Shown piece after piece: positions 37,320-44,935 of a stretch of DNA of 64,000 nucleotides. The stretch's first letter is position 1. Each line of letters opens with the position of its first letter. The DNA lies in assembly GCA_050747525.1 (NCBI GenBank), contig JBOGOC010000083.1, positions 1 to 64,000 of the forward strand. The letters run 5' to 3'. Below the pieces are notes generated by a model. That model did not search any database and had not been told where the DNA came from. It saw only the letters and a list, made by a program, of their open reading frames with translations. The stretch comes from JBOGOC01 sp050747525. GTDB lineage: Bacteria; Acidobacteriota; Polarisedimenticolia; JACPZX01; DASXTC01. The position numbers and the translations under genes are program-made.

Positions 37320-38920
37320 GACGCAACGCTCCGTGTGGCGCCCCGGGCGAGCAGGCGCACGAGATCTTCGTTGTGACGGGAGAAGGACCACGCCGCCGCC
37401 GCGAGGATCACCATGGCCATGGCCACGGCGAGCGTTCCCAGCGAGACGCGGGCCCTGCGGCGAAGCACGTCGGGACGGGTGGTGATCCTGGGAATGCTCA
37501 TGAGCACGGGCACGCGGCTGAAGCCGCGCAGCTCGTCGACCGTGTGGAAGGAGGTGTCGCGCTTCTCGGCCAGCATCACCATGCCGGCGGCGAGCCCCAG
37601 GCAGAGGAACGCTCCGATGGCCAGCAGCTGCGGCCGGTTCGGCGCGGCCGGCATCCGGGGAGGCACGGCCGCATCCAGGATGCGGAACTGCTCTCCCTGG
37701 CGGACCTGCTGCATGTTCTCAGAGATCTGCGCCTCTTCGTAACGGCTCAGCAACGAGGCGTACATCGTCTTGGTGGCCTCGTAGTCGCGCGACAGCTCGC
37801 GGAACTCCTGATCTCTCTGCGGCGCGATGTCCACGCGGCCCTGATAGGCGCGGATCGACTCCTGCAGGCGCTCCTCTTCGGCTTTCAGGATGCGCAGCTC
37901 GTTGTCCAGCGACTTGGCCGCCTCTTCCATGCGCCGGGCCGCGGGATCCGGGGGCAGATCGCCCGCCGCGCGCGAGGCCTCACGCGGGTCCACCCCTTTC
38001 TCCAGCAGCGCGATCTCGTCCTTCAAGCGCGCCACGTCCGGATAGCGCTCGCTGTAGCGCGCCTTGAGCTCCACCAGCTCGTGACGCAGCCTCGCCAGCC
38101 GGGCCTCGGCGGTCTCGTAGGGCGCCGCCAGGCCGGTGCGGCCCGAATCGGCCGCGCCGCGCAGCAGGGCCTCGCGCCGCTCCTGCACGCGCTGCTGGTT
38201 GTCGCGGTTCATGTACAGACGCGTGTTGAGGCGCTCGAGCGTGGCCAGGTTCGGCGCCATCTGCTCGGGGAGGTCGCCTGTGTGGCGCAGCTTGAACTCG
38301 CGCACCCGCCTCTCCTGTTCGTCCTGACGGCGCTTCATCTCGGCGAGCTGCGCCTTGAGGAACTTGGTGGTCTCGCTGCTCTGGCGGTCCAGCGTGGCGC
38401 TGTTCTGGGCCACGTAGGAGGCGGCCAGTGTGTTGGCCACCGCCGCCGTCACCCGCGGGTCGCGTCCCTGGAACGAGAGGCCGAAGGAGATGGTGGCGCT
38501 GCGCGCGGAGCCGGGCTGCTGGACCTCCTTGAACTCGATCCGGATGTCTTTGCGCATCTGCTCCACGATGGACTCCTCGGACGCGCGGCCCCGCAGCGAG
38601 GGGTAGAGGCCGAAGCGATCGATGAGGGAGCGCAGGCGCGATCGGCTCAGGATCTCCTGGCTCAGGGTGCGGATGCGCGTCTCCAGCTCGCTGATGACGG
38701 TGGACCGCACGAACGACTCCTGCACCTGCTCGTGCTCCACGATCACGGTGGCCGTGGCCCGGTACAGGTCGGGGAGGCACAGGCTGAGGCTGGCCACGGC
38801 GGCGAGCGGCAGCACGAACGCGACCACCGCGACTCTGCGGCGGCGGCTCCACACTGCCGAGAGCGACTCGAACCCCTGACCTCCGGTACGTTCTTCCATC
38901 ATGAAATCCCCCGCGCTCAC
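37316..38920 (-). CDS. Wzz/GNVR-type polysaccharide chain-length and export protein
   Basis: The 534-aa product has two membrane segments near residues 27-50 and 435-460 and a third near 490-512, with a long coiled-coil periplasmic stretch between (EMKRRQDEQERRVREFKLRH onward). A Wzz-like N-terminal domain and the GNVR-like segment QFRILDAAVPPRMPAAPNRP before the second helix define the polysaccharide co-polymerase family. It lacks the C-terminal kinase domain, which is encoded separately downstream. The GTG at 38920 overlaps the wza stop; internal ATGs at 38902 and 38899 are possible starts. Confidence 0.9.
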   Translation of the reverse strand: MSAGDFMMEERTGGQGFESLSAVWSRRRRVAVVAFVLPLAAVASLSLCLPDLYRATATVIVEHEQVQESFVRSTVISELETRIRTLSQEILSRSRLRSLIDRFGLYPSLRGRASEESIVEQMRKDIRIEFKEVQQPGSARSATISFGLSFQGRDPRVTAAVANTLAASYVAQNSATLDRQSSETTKFLKAQLAEMKRRQDEQERRVREFKLRHTGDLPEQMAPNLATLERLNTRLYMNRDNQQRVQERREALLRGAADSGRTGLAAPYETAEARLARLRHELVELKARYSERYPDVARLKDEIALLEKGVDPREASRAAGDLPPDPAARRMEEAAKSLDNELRILKAEEERLQESIRAYQGRVDIAPQRDQEFRELSRDYEATKTMYASLLSRYEEAQISENMQQVRQGEQFRILDAAVPPRMPAAPNRPQLLAIGAFLCLGLAAGMVMLAEKRDTSFHTVDELRGFSRVPVLMSIPRITTRPDVLRRRARVSLGTLAVAMAMVILAAAAWSFSRHNEDLVRLLARGATRSVAS

Positions 38921-39552
38921 GGCACGACGATGATGTCGCCGGGCTGCAGCAGGAAGTTCTCCTGCTCGCCGCCCTTCATGAGCTCCTGGTAGTTGAAGGG
39001 AATGCGGCGGGTCCCGTTGCGATCGGACCGCAGCACCACGATGCGGGAGCGGGACGCGAACTCGTTCACGCCTTCGGCCTGGGCCAGGATGTCCAGGACC
39101 GTCGCGCGGCTGCGCAGCTCGAAGCGACCCGTCTTCTTCACTTCGCCGATGACGGAGACCTTGAGGCTGTGAACCTCACGGACGATCACCGAGACCTCGG
39201 GGTTGGACATGAACTCCCCGAGCTTGCGGATGAGGTCGTCGCGCAGCTGGGACGGCGTGCGCCCCGAGGCCTGCATGTCGTTCAGCAGGGGGAGGGAGAT
39301 CATGCCGTCCGGCCTCACGGGGACGGTCCGGCTGATGGCGGTGTTGTTCCACACCGCCACGTCGAGCACGTCCTCGGGCCCGATGAGGTAATCGCCAGAG
39401 GCCGCGGTCTCGCGGCTGGCGGTGGTGGTCTTCTTCGCCGGCTCGGCCGGCTGGGCCACCTTTCCCGGCACCTGCTCCGGGGGGGTCTTCGGGGGTGTGC
39501 CCGTGGCCGCCAGGGCTGCCAGGGCCAACGTTGCCGTGAGCTTGCCGATCAT
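38917..39552 (-). CDS. wza: Polysaccharide export protein (Wza-like, periplasmic/outer membrane)
   Basis: This 211-aa protein has a signal peptide at about 1-18, a PES domain (about 50-130: YLIGPEDVLDVAVWNN, VRPDGMISLPLLNDMQASGR) and one SLBB domain (about 130-185: VSVIGEVKKTGRFELRSRAT). It ends LLQPGDIIVVP. It is shorter than E. coli Wza and lacks the C-terminal helix that spans the outer membrane. No lipobox cysteine is seen, so anchoring is unclear. It is the likely export conduit or periplasmic part of it. The next upstream gene lies 37 bases away. Confidence 0.88.
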   Translation of the reverse strand: MIGKLTATLALAALAATGTPPKTPPEQVPGKVAQPAEPAKKTTTASRETAASGDYLIGPEDVLDVAVWNNTAISRTVPVRPDGMISLPLLNDMQASGRTPSQLRDDLIRKLGEFMSNPEVSVIVREVHSLKVSVIGEVKKTGRFELRSRATVLDILAQAEGVNEFASRSRIVVLRSDRNGTRRIPFNYQELMKGGEQENFLLQPGDIIVVP

Positions 39553-39589
39553 GTTTTCCTCCTCGCCGTGCGGATGTCCGGCCGGCGGC

Positions 39590-40099
39590 TCACGCCGCGG
39601 CCACGAGAGTGCAATCGACTTCGACCGCCACGCTGCGCTGCAGAAGATCCACGGTCACCACCAGCAGGCCCTTGTCGGGTCTGAGCGAGAGGAGGATCCC
39701 CTCCACGCCCGCGAGAGGCCCGCGCAGGATGCGCACCCGTCTTCCCTCGCGCAGGTAGGGATGCGGGCGGGCCGCGGGGCCGGCCCCGGCGACACGGCGG
39801 ATCACCTCGATCTCGCCGGCGGGCACGATGGCCAGCTGATCCCACCGGTCGCCCAGGATCCGGACCACGCCGCGGGCCCTCAGGATCTCGACGTAGCTGT
39901 TCTTGTCGATGGCGTGATGGAGGAAGAGGTAGCCGGGGAACATCGGCACCGATCGGATGCGCCGGACGTTGCCGCGGCGCGACCAGACCTCGAGCTTTGG
40001 CAGGAACGGCTCGAGCCCCTTGCCCGCGAGCTGATCGAAGACCAGCTGCTCGGCATGGCTCTGGGTCCAGATAGCGTGCCAGGGACGCTGATCGGTCAA
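39590..40099 (-). CDS. NusG/RfaH-like transcription antiterminator of the polysaccharide operon
   Basis: This 169-aa protein has a NusG N-terminal domain (about 5-105; WHAIWTQSHAEQLVFDQLAG, MFPGYLFLHHAID) and a KOW domain (about 115-165; GRRVRILRGPLAGVEGILLS). Specialised NusG paralogues of this size (RfaH, UpxY, LoaP) are often the first gene of long surface-polysaccharide operons and stop early termination. It begins at a TTG codon (40099) with GGGGGCGGAG upstream. The position as first gene of a 23-gene run and the hairpins in the leader at 40118-40184 support that role. Confidence 0.88.
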   Translation of the reverse strand: MTDQRPWHAIWTQSHAEQLVFDQLAGKGLEPFLPKLEVWSRRGNVRRIRSVPMFPGYLFLHHAIDKNSYVEILRARGVVRILGDRWDQLAIVPAGEIEVIRRVAGAGPAARPHPYLREGRRVRILRGPLAGVEGILLSLRPDKGLLVVTVDLLQRSVAVEVDCTLVAAA

Positions 40100-40117
40100 G
40101 GCTCCGCCCCCTTCTGC

Positions 40118-40184
40118 GCGGACCCCTCATGTGAGGTTCCGCGTCCGCCACCTGTGTTGACTGGTGGCCGGAAGACGTCCGGCC
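40118..40184 (-). promoter_or_regulatory. Leader of the polysaccharide operon with two hairpins
   Basis: Upstream of the antiterminator gene, one hairpin pairs GGCCGGA (40166-40172) with TCCGGCC (40178-40184). The second pairs CCTCA (40125-40129) with TGAGG (40132-40136), extended by outer GCGG/CCGC pairs. Neither is followed by a T-run. No ops sequence (GGCGGTAGC) was found. They could be recognition hairpins for the NusG-like protein. A clear -35/-10 pair for this operon was not found. Confidence 0.35.
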
Positions 40185-40300
40185 GATGATGTTTCCCGAT
40201 GTCCGGGGCGCACTGTACGTTGCCGCTACAAGTGGCACCATCCGTTGAATTTCCGAAAGAGCAGCCGGAGAAGCCTTGAGGGCGGATCCCGAACCAGCGC

Positions 40301-40329
40301 TTGAAGTTCGTTTTACTTTCGTGTATCGT
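40301..40329 (+). promoter_or_regulatory. Promoter of imuB-dnaE2 with a LexA-like direct repeat
   Basis: A -35 box TTGAAG (40301-40306) and a -10 box TATCGT (40324-40329) are 17 bases apart. Within lies GTTC-N7-TTTC (40306-40320), one base from the GTTC-N7-GTTC LexA operator known from Alphaproteobacteria. An SOS operator here would fit the genes downstream. The LexA motif of this organism is not known. Confidence 0.45.
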
Positions 40330-40364
40330 GAGGCCATCCCGGAATGGGCCATGGAGCGGCCATC

Positions 40365-41534
40365 ATGGAGCGGCACATCCTGCACCTGCGCGTCCCGGAC
40401 TTTCCGGTGGCCGTGTATCAGGTGAAAGATCCTTCGCTGCGAGGGCGCCCGGTCATCGTGTCGGGCGGGCGGGGGCCGCGCGCGATGGTGCTGTCCGTCT
40501 CGGGGCTCGCCGCCGGTGATGGAGTGCGGCGGGGGATGACCCTTCCCGAGGCGCTGCGCCGCTGCCGCGCGGCGCGGGTGCTTCCTTCCGATCCGGTGCT
40601 GTTCGATCGGGCCGATCGTGCCCTGGTCTCCCTGCTTGGCCGGTTTTCTCCCCTGGTGGAGCCGGGACGGGGGGGGCGGCTGTTCGCCGATCTGAGCGGC
40701 ACGGGACGCCTGTTCGGACGGGCGGCCGACACGGCTCGCCGCATCCAGAAGGAAGTCGAGCGGGCCCTGCGGCTGGCCCCCAGCGCCGGCCTGGGAGCCA
40801 ACAAGCTGGTGAGCGGCGTGGCGGCGCGCGTCCTGACACCACCGCCGAAGGCGATGTCGCTCATGGACGTGGCGCCGGGACAGGAGGCCGACTTCCTCTC
40901 CCCCTTGCCGGTGGGGCACCTGCCCGCCGTGAGCCACGATATGGAAGGGCGCCTGCTGGACGAGCTGAATATCCGCCGGGTCTGCGACCTGGCGCGGATT
41001 GCCCTGCCTCATCTGCGGATCGCCTTCGGTGACCGGGGAACGACGCTGTACCGGCAGGCGCGCGGCATCGACGCTTCGCCGGTGCGCCCTCCGGATCGCA
41101 CCCCGTGCGTCGAGGCCGACGTCACGCTGGCGGAGGACACCAGCGACGACGAGGCGCTGCTCGGAGAGGCGCTCGGGCTGGTGGAATCGTGCGGCACCCG
41201 TCTGCGCAGGCTGAGGCAGGCCGCCGGCAGGCTGCGGCTCACGGCCCGCTATGCGGACGGCGTCCTTTCGTCGCGCCAGGCGCTCCTGTCGCCGCCCGTC
41301 TCGGGAGATCTCACGCTGTTCCATCGGCTTCAGGAAATCTTCGACGCCGTGCTCGCGCGTCGCGGGCGTGTGCGGTATCTGCGAGTGCGGCTGGATCGCC
41401 TGGCCCCCGCCTCCGGGCAAGGGTGCCTCTTCGATGCGCGTGAGCTGCGGCGGGAAGGAGACCTGGTGGCCGCCCTGGATCGCATCCGGCAGCGGTTCGG
41501 CGGCGGCGTCATCCGATTCGGCCGCCGCGCATGA
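40365..41534 (+). CDS. imuB: ImuB-like catalytically inactive Y-family polymerase protein
   Basis: I choose the ATG at 40365 (GGAG eight bases upstream), giving 389 aa. The general Y-family layout is seen (palm/fingers about 1-170, a helix-hairpin-helix region about 190-220, little finger to about 340), but catalytic carboxylates are missing. The first DxD site reads HLRVPDF and the SIDE motif after VEP is replaced by GRGGRLFADLSG. ImuB proteins are such dead polymerases; they bridge the beta clamp and DnaE2 in mutagenic repair. It is shorter than typical ImuB, and imuA is not adjacent. Its stop overlaps dnaE2 in ATGA. Confidence 0.8.
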   Translation: MERHILHLRVPDFPVAVYQVKDPSLRGRPVIVSGGRGPRAMVLSVSGLAAGDGVRRGMTLPEALRRCRAARVLPSDPVLFDRADRALVSLLGRFSPLVEPGRGGRLFADLSGTGRLFGRAADTARRIQKEVERALRLAPSAGLGANKLVSGVAARVLTPPPKAMSLMDVAPGQEADFLSPLPVGHLPAVSHDMEGRLLDELNIRRVCDLARIALPHLRIAFGDRGTTLYRQARGIDASPVRPPDRTPCVEADVTLAEDTSDDEALLGEALGLVESCGTRLRRLRQAAGRLRLTARYADGVLSSRQALLSPPVSGDLTLFHRLQEIFDAVLARRGRVRYLRVRLDRLAPASGQGCLFDARELRREGDLVAALDRIRQRFGGGVIRFGRRA

Positions 41535-44500
41535 CGGCACGCCATGATCCGGGCCCGTACGTGCCGCTGGCCTGCCACTCCTGGTACAGCTTCCTCTGGG
41601 GGACCGATTCCGTGGAGGCGCTGTGCGAGGCGGCCTCGCGCAAGGGGATGCCGGCGCTGGCCCTGACCGACATCAACGGCGTGTATGGAGCGCTGGCCTT
41701 CTGGAGCGAGGCGCGCGACAGGGGACTGACCCCGCTCATCGGGGCCGACGTGCGTCCTCCGGGAGGAGAGCCGGGAGCGGTGCTCCTGGCGGCCGATCAG
41801 CGCGGGTACCGGAGGCTGTGCCATATCCTCACGGAGCTGCATCACGCCGCGGCACCGGACTCCGCGTTCAGCCTGCGCGCGAGGCTGTGCGAGGATCGCG
41901 AAGGACTGTGGACGCTGGTGTCCGATCCCGGGATGCTGGAGGATCTGGCGCGCGCCTCGGGCACGGCGCGCCTGGCGGCGGGCGTCTCTCCCGGCCGCCC
42001 GCGCGGGCTCCTGGTGGAGGCCGCCCGCCGGTGCGGCGTTCCCGCGGTGGCCGGCGGCGAGGTGGTGTTCATCGAGCCGTCATCGCATCCGCTTCACCGG
42101 CTGCTGCGCGCCATCGCCCTCAACACCAAGCTGGGGCGCGTGGGGGAGGCGGACATGGCGCCCGCGGGCGCCTGGATGATGTCGGCCGGGGAGGCGGCCT
42201 CGGCGTTCCCCGACCTGCCGGCGGCGCTGGAGAGCGCGGGCCGCATCGCGGCGGAGTGCGCCATGTCGAGCCCTCCCTGGAATCCCGAAGGGCGGCTCAT
42301 CTTCCCCGCGTACGACGGCCTCACGCGCGAAGAGACCTTCCAGCGCCTGCGCGCGCTGTGCCTGGAGGGAGCCCTGCGCCGCTACGGCGGCGTGACGGCG
42401 CCCGTCCGGCGGCGGATGGACAGCGAGCTGGACATCATCCGGCGCAAGGGGTTCGCCGACTACTTCCTGATGGTCCACGACATCGTGAAGCGCTCGCCCC
42501 GCACGTGCGGCCGCGGCTCCGCGGCGGCGAGCATCGTCTCGTACTGCCTGGGGATCACGCACGTCGATCCGGTGCGCTACGACCTGTTCTTCGAGCGTTT
42601 CCTCAACGAGGGACGGGTGGATCCGCCCGACATCGACGTGGACTTCGCGTGGGACGAGCGGGACGGCATCCTGGATCACGTCTTCGAGCGCTACGGCACG
42701 GCGCGCGCGGCCATGGTGTCGAACCATCTGTGTTTCCGGGGACGCGCGGCCGTGCGCGAGGTGGCCAAGGTGTACGGGCTTCCCGAGGACGAGATCCGTG
42801 CCGTCACCGGCCGGCTGGCCCGCACGTGGCAGTCGGACTCGGCGGCCGGGATGGTGCGCGATCACCCGCTGTTCAGGGATCTGGAGCTTGGGGATCCCTG
42901 GCCCGAGATCCTGCGCTGGTCCGCGCGCCTGGAGGGGCACCCGCGCCACCTGTCGGTGCATTGCGGGGGCGTGGTGATCGTCCCGGGGTCGCTGGCCGAC
43001 CACGTCCCGTCCCAGCCGTCGGCCAAGGGAGTGGACATCATCCAGTGGGAGAAGGACGGCGCCGAGGAGGCGGGCCTGGTGAAGATGGACCTGCTGGGAA
43101 ACCGCTCCATCGCCGTGATCCGCGACGCGCTGCGCGCGGTGCAGGGGCGCCACGGCGTGGACATCCCGTGGGAGCGCTTCAATCCTCTGGAGGATCTGCG
43201 CACCCAGGATCTCATCCGGCGCGGCGACACGGTCGGCGTCTTCTACGTCGAGTCCCCGGCCATGCGGCAGCTCCAGACCAAGACCGGCACGGGGGACTTC
43301 GAGCACCTGGTGATCCACTCCAGCATCATCCGGCCGGCGGCCAACAGCTACATCCGCGAGTACGTCAGGCGGCTGAGAGGCGGGACGTACGAGCCGATCC
43401 ACCCGATGCTGGGGGAGCTGATGAAGGAGACCTACGGCATCATGGTGTACCAGGAAGACGTGGCCAAGGCGGCCATCGCCATGGCCGGGTTCGACGCCGC
43501 GTGCGCGGACGACCTGCGCAAGGTCCTGTCGAAGAAACACAAGAGAAAGAAGCTCGAGGCGTACCACGCCCAGTTCGAGGCGGGGGCGCGCGAGCGCGGG
43601 TTCGCGCCGGACGTGATCGCGCAGGTGTGGGACATGATCCTGTCGTTCGCGGGCTACTCCTTCTGCAAACCCCACTCGGCTTCCTACGCCCTGGTGTCCT
43701 TCAAGTCGGCGTATCTCAAGGCGCACTACCCGGCCGAATTCATGGCCGCGGTGATCTCGAATCAGGGGGGCTACTACTCGACCTTCGCCTACGTCTCGGA
43801 ATGCCGCCGCATGGGTCTGGGCATCGACCTGCCCGACGTGAACGAGAGCGACGTCTCGTGGACCGGCAGCGGATCGAGAGTGCGGGTGGGGCTCATGCAG
43901 GTGCAGGGTCTGGGCCGCGACACGATGGAGACGGTCGTGCACGAGCGCGGGCGCGGGGGGCCGTTCCGGTCGCCCGGCGACGTGCTGGAGCGCCTGGACG
44001 TGGATCCGTCCGGTGTGCGCCTGCTGATCCGGGCGGGAGCGCTGGACGGCGTGTCCGGAGGGGCCACGCGCCCCGAGATGATGTGGCAGTGGGTGCGATG
44101 GAGCGCCGCGCGCCGGCGGCAGGGGCGCGCCCGGACGTTCGCCGAGGCGCCCGCCCAGCGCAGCCTGTTCGGCCCCGCGGACGAAGGGTGCGGGCAGGAT
44201 GACGAGGCCCCGCACGCAGCCGTCACGGCGCCCGCGTCGGCGCCGTACGACGAGCGCACGGTGCTGCGTCACGAGATGGACGCGCTGGGCTTCCTGGTGA
44301 GCCGGCATCCGCTCACGCTGTGCCGGGATCGGGCCGCGCGCATCCCGCACGTTCCCGCGCGGCTCCTGGGACGCCACGTGGGGCGACGGGTGACCACCAT
44401 CGGATGGCTGGTGACCGGCAAGATGGTGACGGCGAAGCACGACGAGCCGATGGAATTCGTGTCGTTCGAGGACACCACCGCCCTGTACGAGGCCACTCTG

Positions 44501-44626
44501 TTCCCCGACGCCTACCGGCGCTTCTGCCACATGCTCAGCTACACCGAGCCGTACGTGCTGCGCGGGCGCGTCGAGGAAGAATTCGGCGCCATCAGCCTGA
44601 CCATCGAGAGCGTCGCGTTCCTGTGA
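41531..44626 (+). CDS. dnaE2: Error-prone DNA polymerase III alpha subunit DnaE2
   Basis: This 1031-aa protein is the right length for DnaE2 and shorter than replicative DnaE. A PHP domain opens the protein (CHSWYSFLWGTDSVEAL, LALTDINGVYGAL). The polymerase active site PPDIDVDF has the acidic residues 367, 369 and 371. The fingers contain CGRGSAAASIVSYCLG. Later come YQEDVAKAAIAMAGF and SFCKPHSASYALVSF, followed by an OB-type C-terminal domain. With ImuB it forms the damage-induced mutagenesis cassette of many bacteria. Expression is probably SOS-controlled from 40301-40329. Confidence 0.95.
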   Translation: MTARHDPGPYVPLACHSWYSFLWGTDSVEALCEAASRKGMPALALTDINGVYGALAFWSEARDRGLTPLIGADVRPPGGEPGAVLLAADQRGYRRLCHILTELHHAAAPDSAFSLRARLCEDREGLWTLVSDPGMLEDLARASGTARLAAGVSPGRPRGLLVEAARRCGVPAVAGGEVVFIEPSSHPLHRLLRAIALNTKLGRVGEADMAPAGAWMMSAGEAASAFPDLPAALESAGRIAAECAMSSPPWNPEGRLIFPAYDGLTREETFQRLRALCLEGALRRYGGVTAPVRRRMDSELDIIRRKGFADYFLMVHDIVKRSPRTCGRGSAAASIVSYCLGITHVDPVRYDLFFERFLNEGRVDPPDIDVDFAWDERDGILDHVFERYGTARAAMVSNHLCFRGRAAVREVAKVYGLPEDEIRAVTGRLARTWQSDSAAGMVRDHPLFRDLELGDPWPEILRWSARLEGHPRHLSVHCGGVVIVPGSLADHVPSQPSAKGVDIIQWEKDGAEEAGLVKMDLLGNRSIAVIRDALRAVQGRHGVDIPWERFNPLEDLRTQDLIRRGDTVGVFYVESPAMRQLQTKTGTGDFEHLVIHSSIIRPAANSYIREYVRRLRGGTYEPIHPMLGELMKETYGIMVYQEDVAKAAIAMAGFDAACADDLRKVLSKKHKRKKLEAYHAQFEAGARERGFAPDVIAQVWDMILSFAGYSFCKPHSASYALVSFKSAYLKAHYPAEFMAAVISNQGGYYSTFAYVSECRRMGLGIDLPDVNESDVSWTGSGSRVRVGLMQVQGLGRDTMETVVHERGRGGPFRSPGDVLERLDVDPSGVRLLIRAGALDGVSGGATRPEMMWQWVRWSAARRRQGRARTFAEAPAQRSLFGPADEGCGQDDEAPHAAVTAPASAPYDERTVLRHEMDALGFLVSRHPLTLCRDRAARIPHVPARLLGRHVGRRVTTIGWLVTGKMVTAKHDEPMEFVSFEDTTALYEATLFPDAYRRFCHMLSYTEPYVLRGRVEEEFGAISLTIESVAFL

Positions 44627-44935
44627 GCGGCCGCAGCGGAGTGGTCTCGCGGCCGTTTCGTCGGTGACGGTCGCCGCCCGGCGGGGAGTGGTCTCCGGGA
44701 ACGTTCGCCGTCGTGGCGTTGGCCACGACGGCTCACTCCCGCATCGTCCTCGCCTCGCGCGAGCTGGCCGCGCAAAAGCGCGCGCGGCCAACGCTCGCGC
44801 GACCCGGCTCGTCCTCAGAGGGTCCCTTCGACCACTCCCCGCCGGGCGGCTCGCGACACATCGGACCGTTTAAACCACTCTCCGCCGCGTTCGCTTTTCG
44901 AGTCGCGAACCGCTTCCTGGTGAGTCTGTGCCCCC
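44627..44935. other. Convergent intergenic region filled with box repeats and hairpins
   Basis: These 309 bases lie between dnaE2 (rightward) and hemG (leftward) and hold no credible gene. Four versions of the 15-base box are present: GGAGTGGTCTC at 44638-44648, the exact inverse at 44682-44696, then in the other orientation GACCACTCCCCG at 44830-44841 and ACCACTCTCCG at 44874-44884. A second hairpin pairs TGGCCGCGC (44765-44773) with GCGCGGCCA (44782-44790). The array is thus roughly mirror-symmetrical. Confidence 0.65.
44680..44763 (+). repeat. Dispersed hairpin-plus-box element, right copy
   Basis: The box GGCGGGGAGTGGTCTCCG (44680-44697) is followed by an 11-bp perfect hairpin: GCCGTCGTGGC (44707-44717), loop GTTG, GCCACGACGGC (44722-44732). 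A C-rich arm ends CTCGCGCGAG. The left copy at 305-396 on the other strand shares the 18-base box, the 14-base hairpin centre and the arm. Outer stem pairs differ on both sides, so pairing is kept. The function is unknown. Confidence 0.7.

Noticed and set aside
40232..40252. A sigma-54 promoter (TGGCAC...TTGA) in the imuB upstream region
   Set aside because: The spacing between the GG and GC elements is one base too long and the -12 element lacks its C; a better sigma-70-type promoter lies just downstream.
39549..41540. A 663-codon minus-strand frame across imuB and the antiterminator gene
   Set aside because: It runs over two real genes and the divergent promoter region; no recognisable domain.
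42080..44791. A 903-codon minus-strand frame across dnaE2
   Set aside because: Antisense to a well-conserved polymerase; the composition is that of a GC-rich shadow frame and there is no ribosome binding site.
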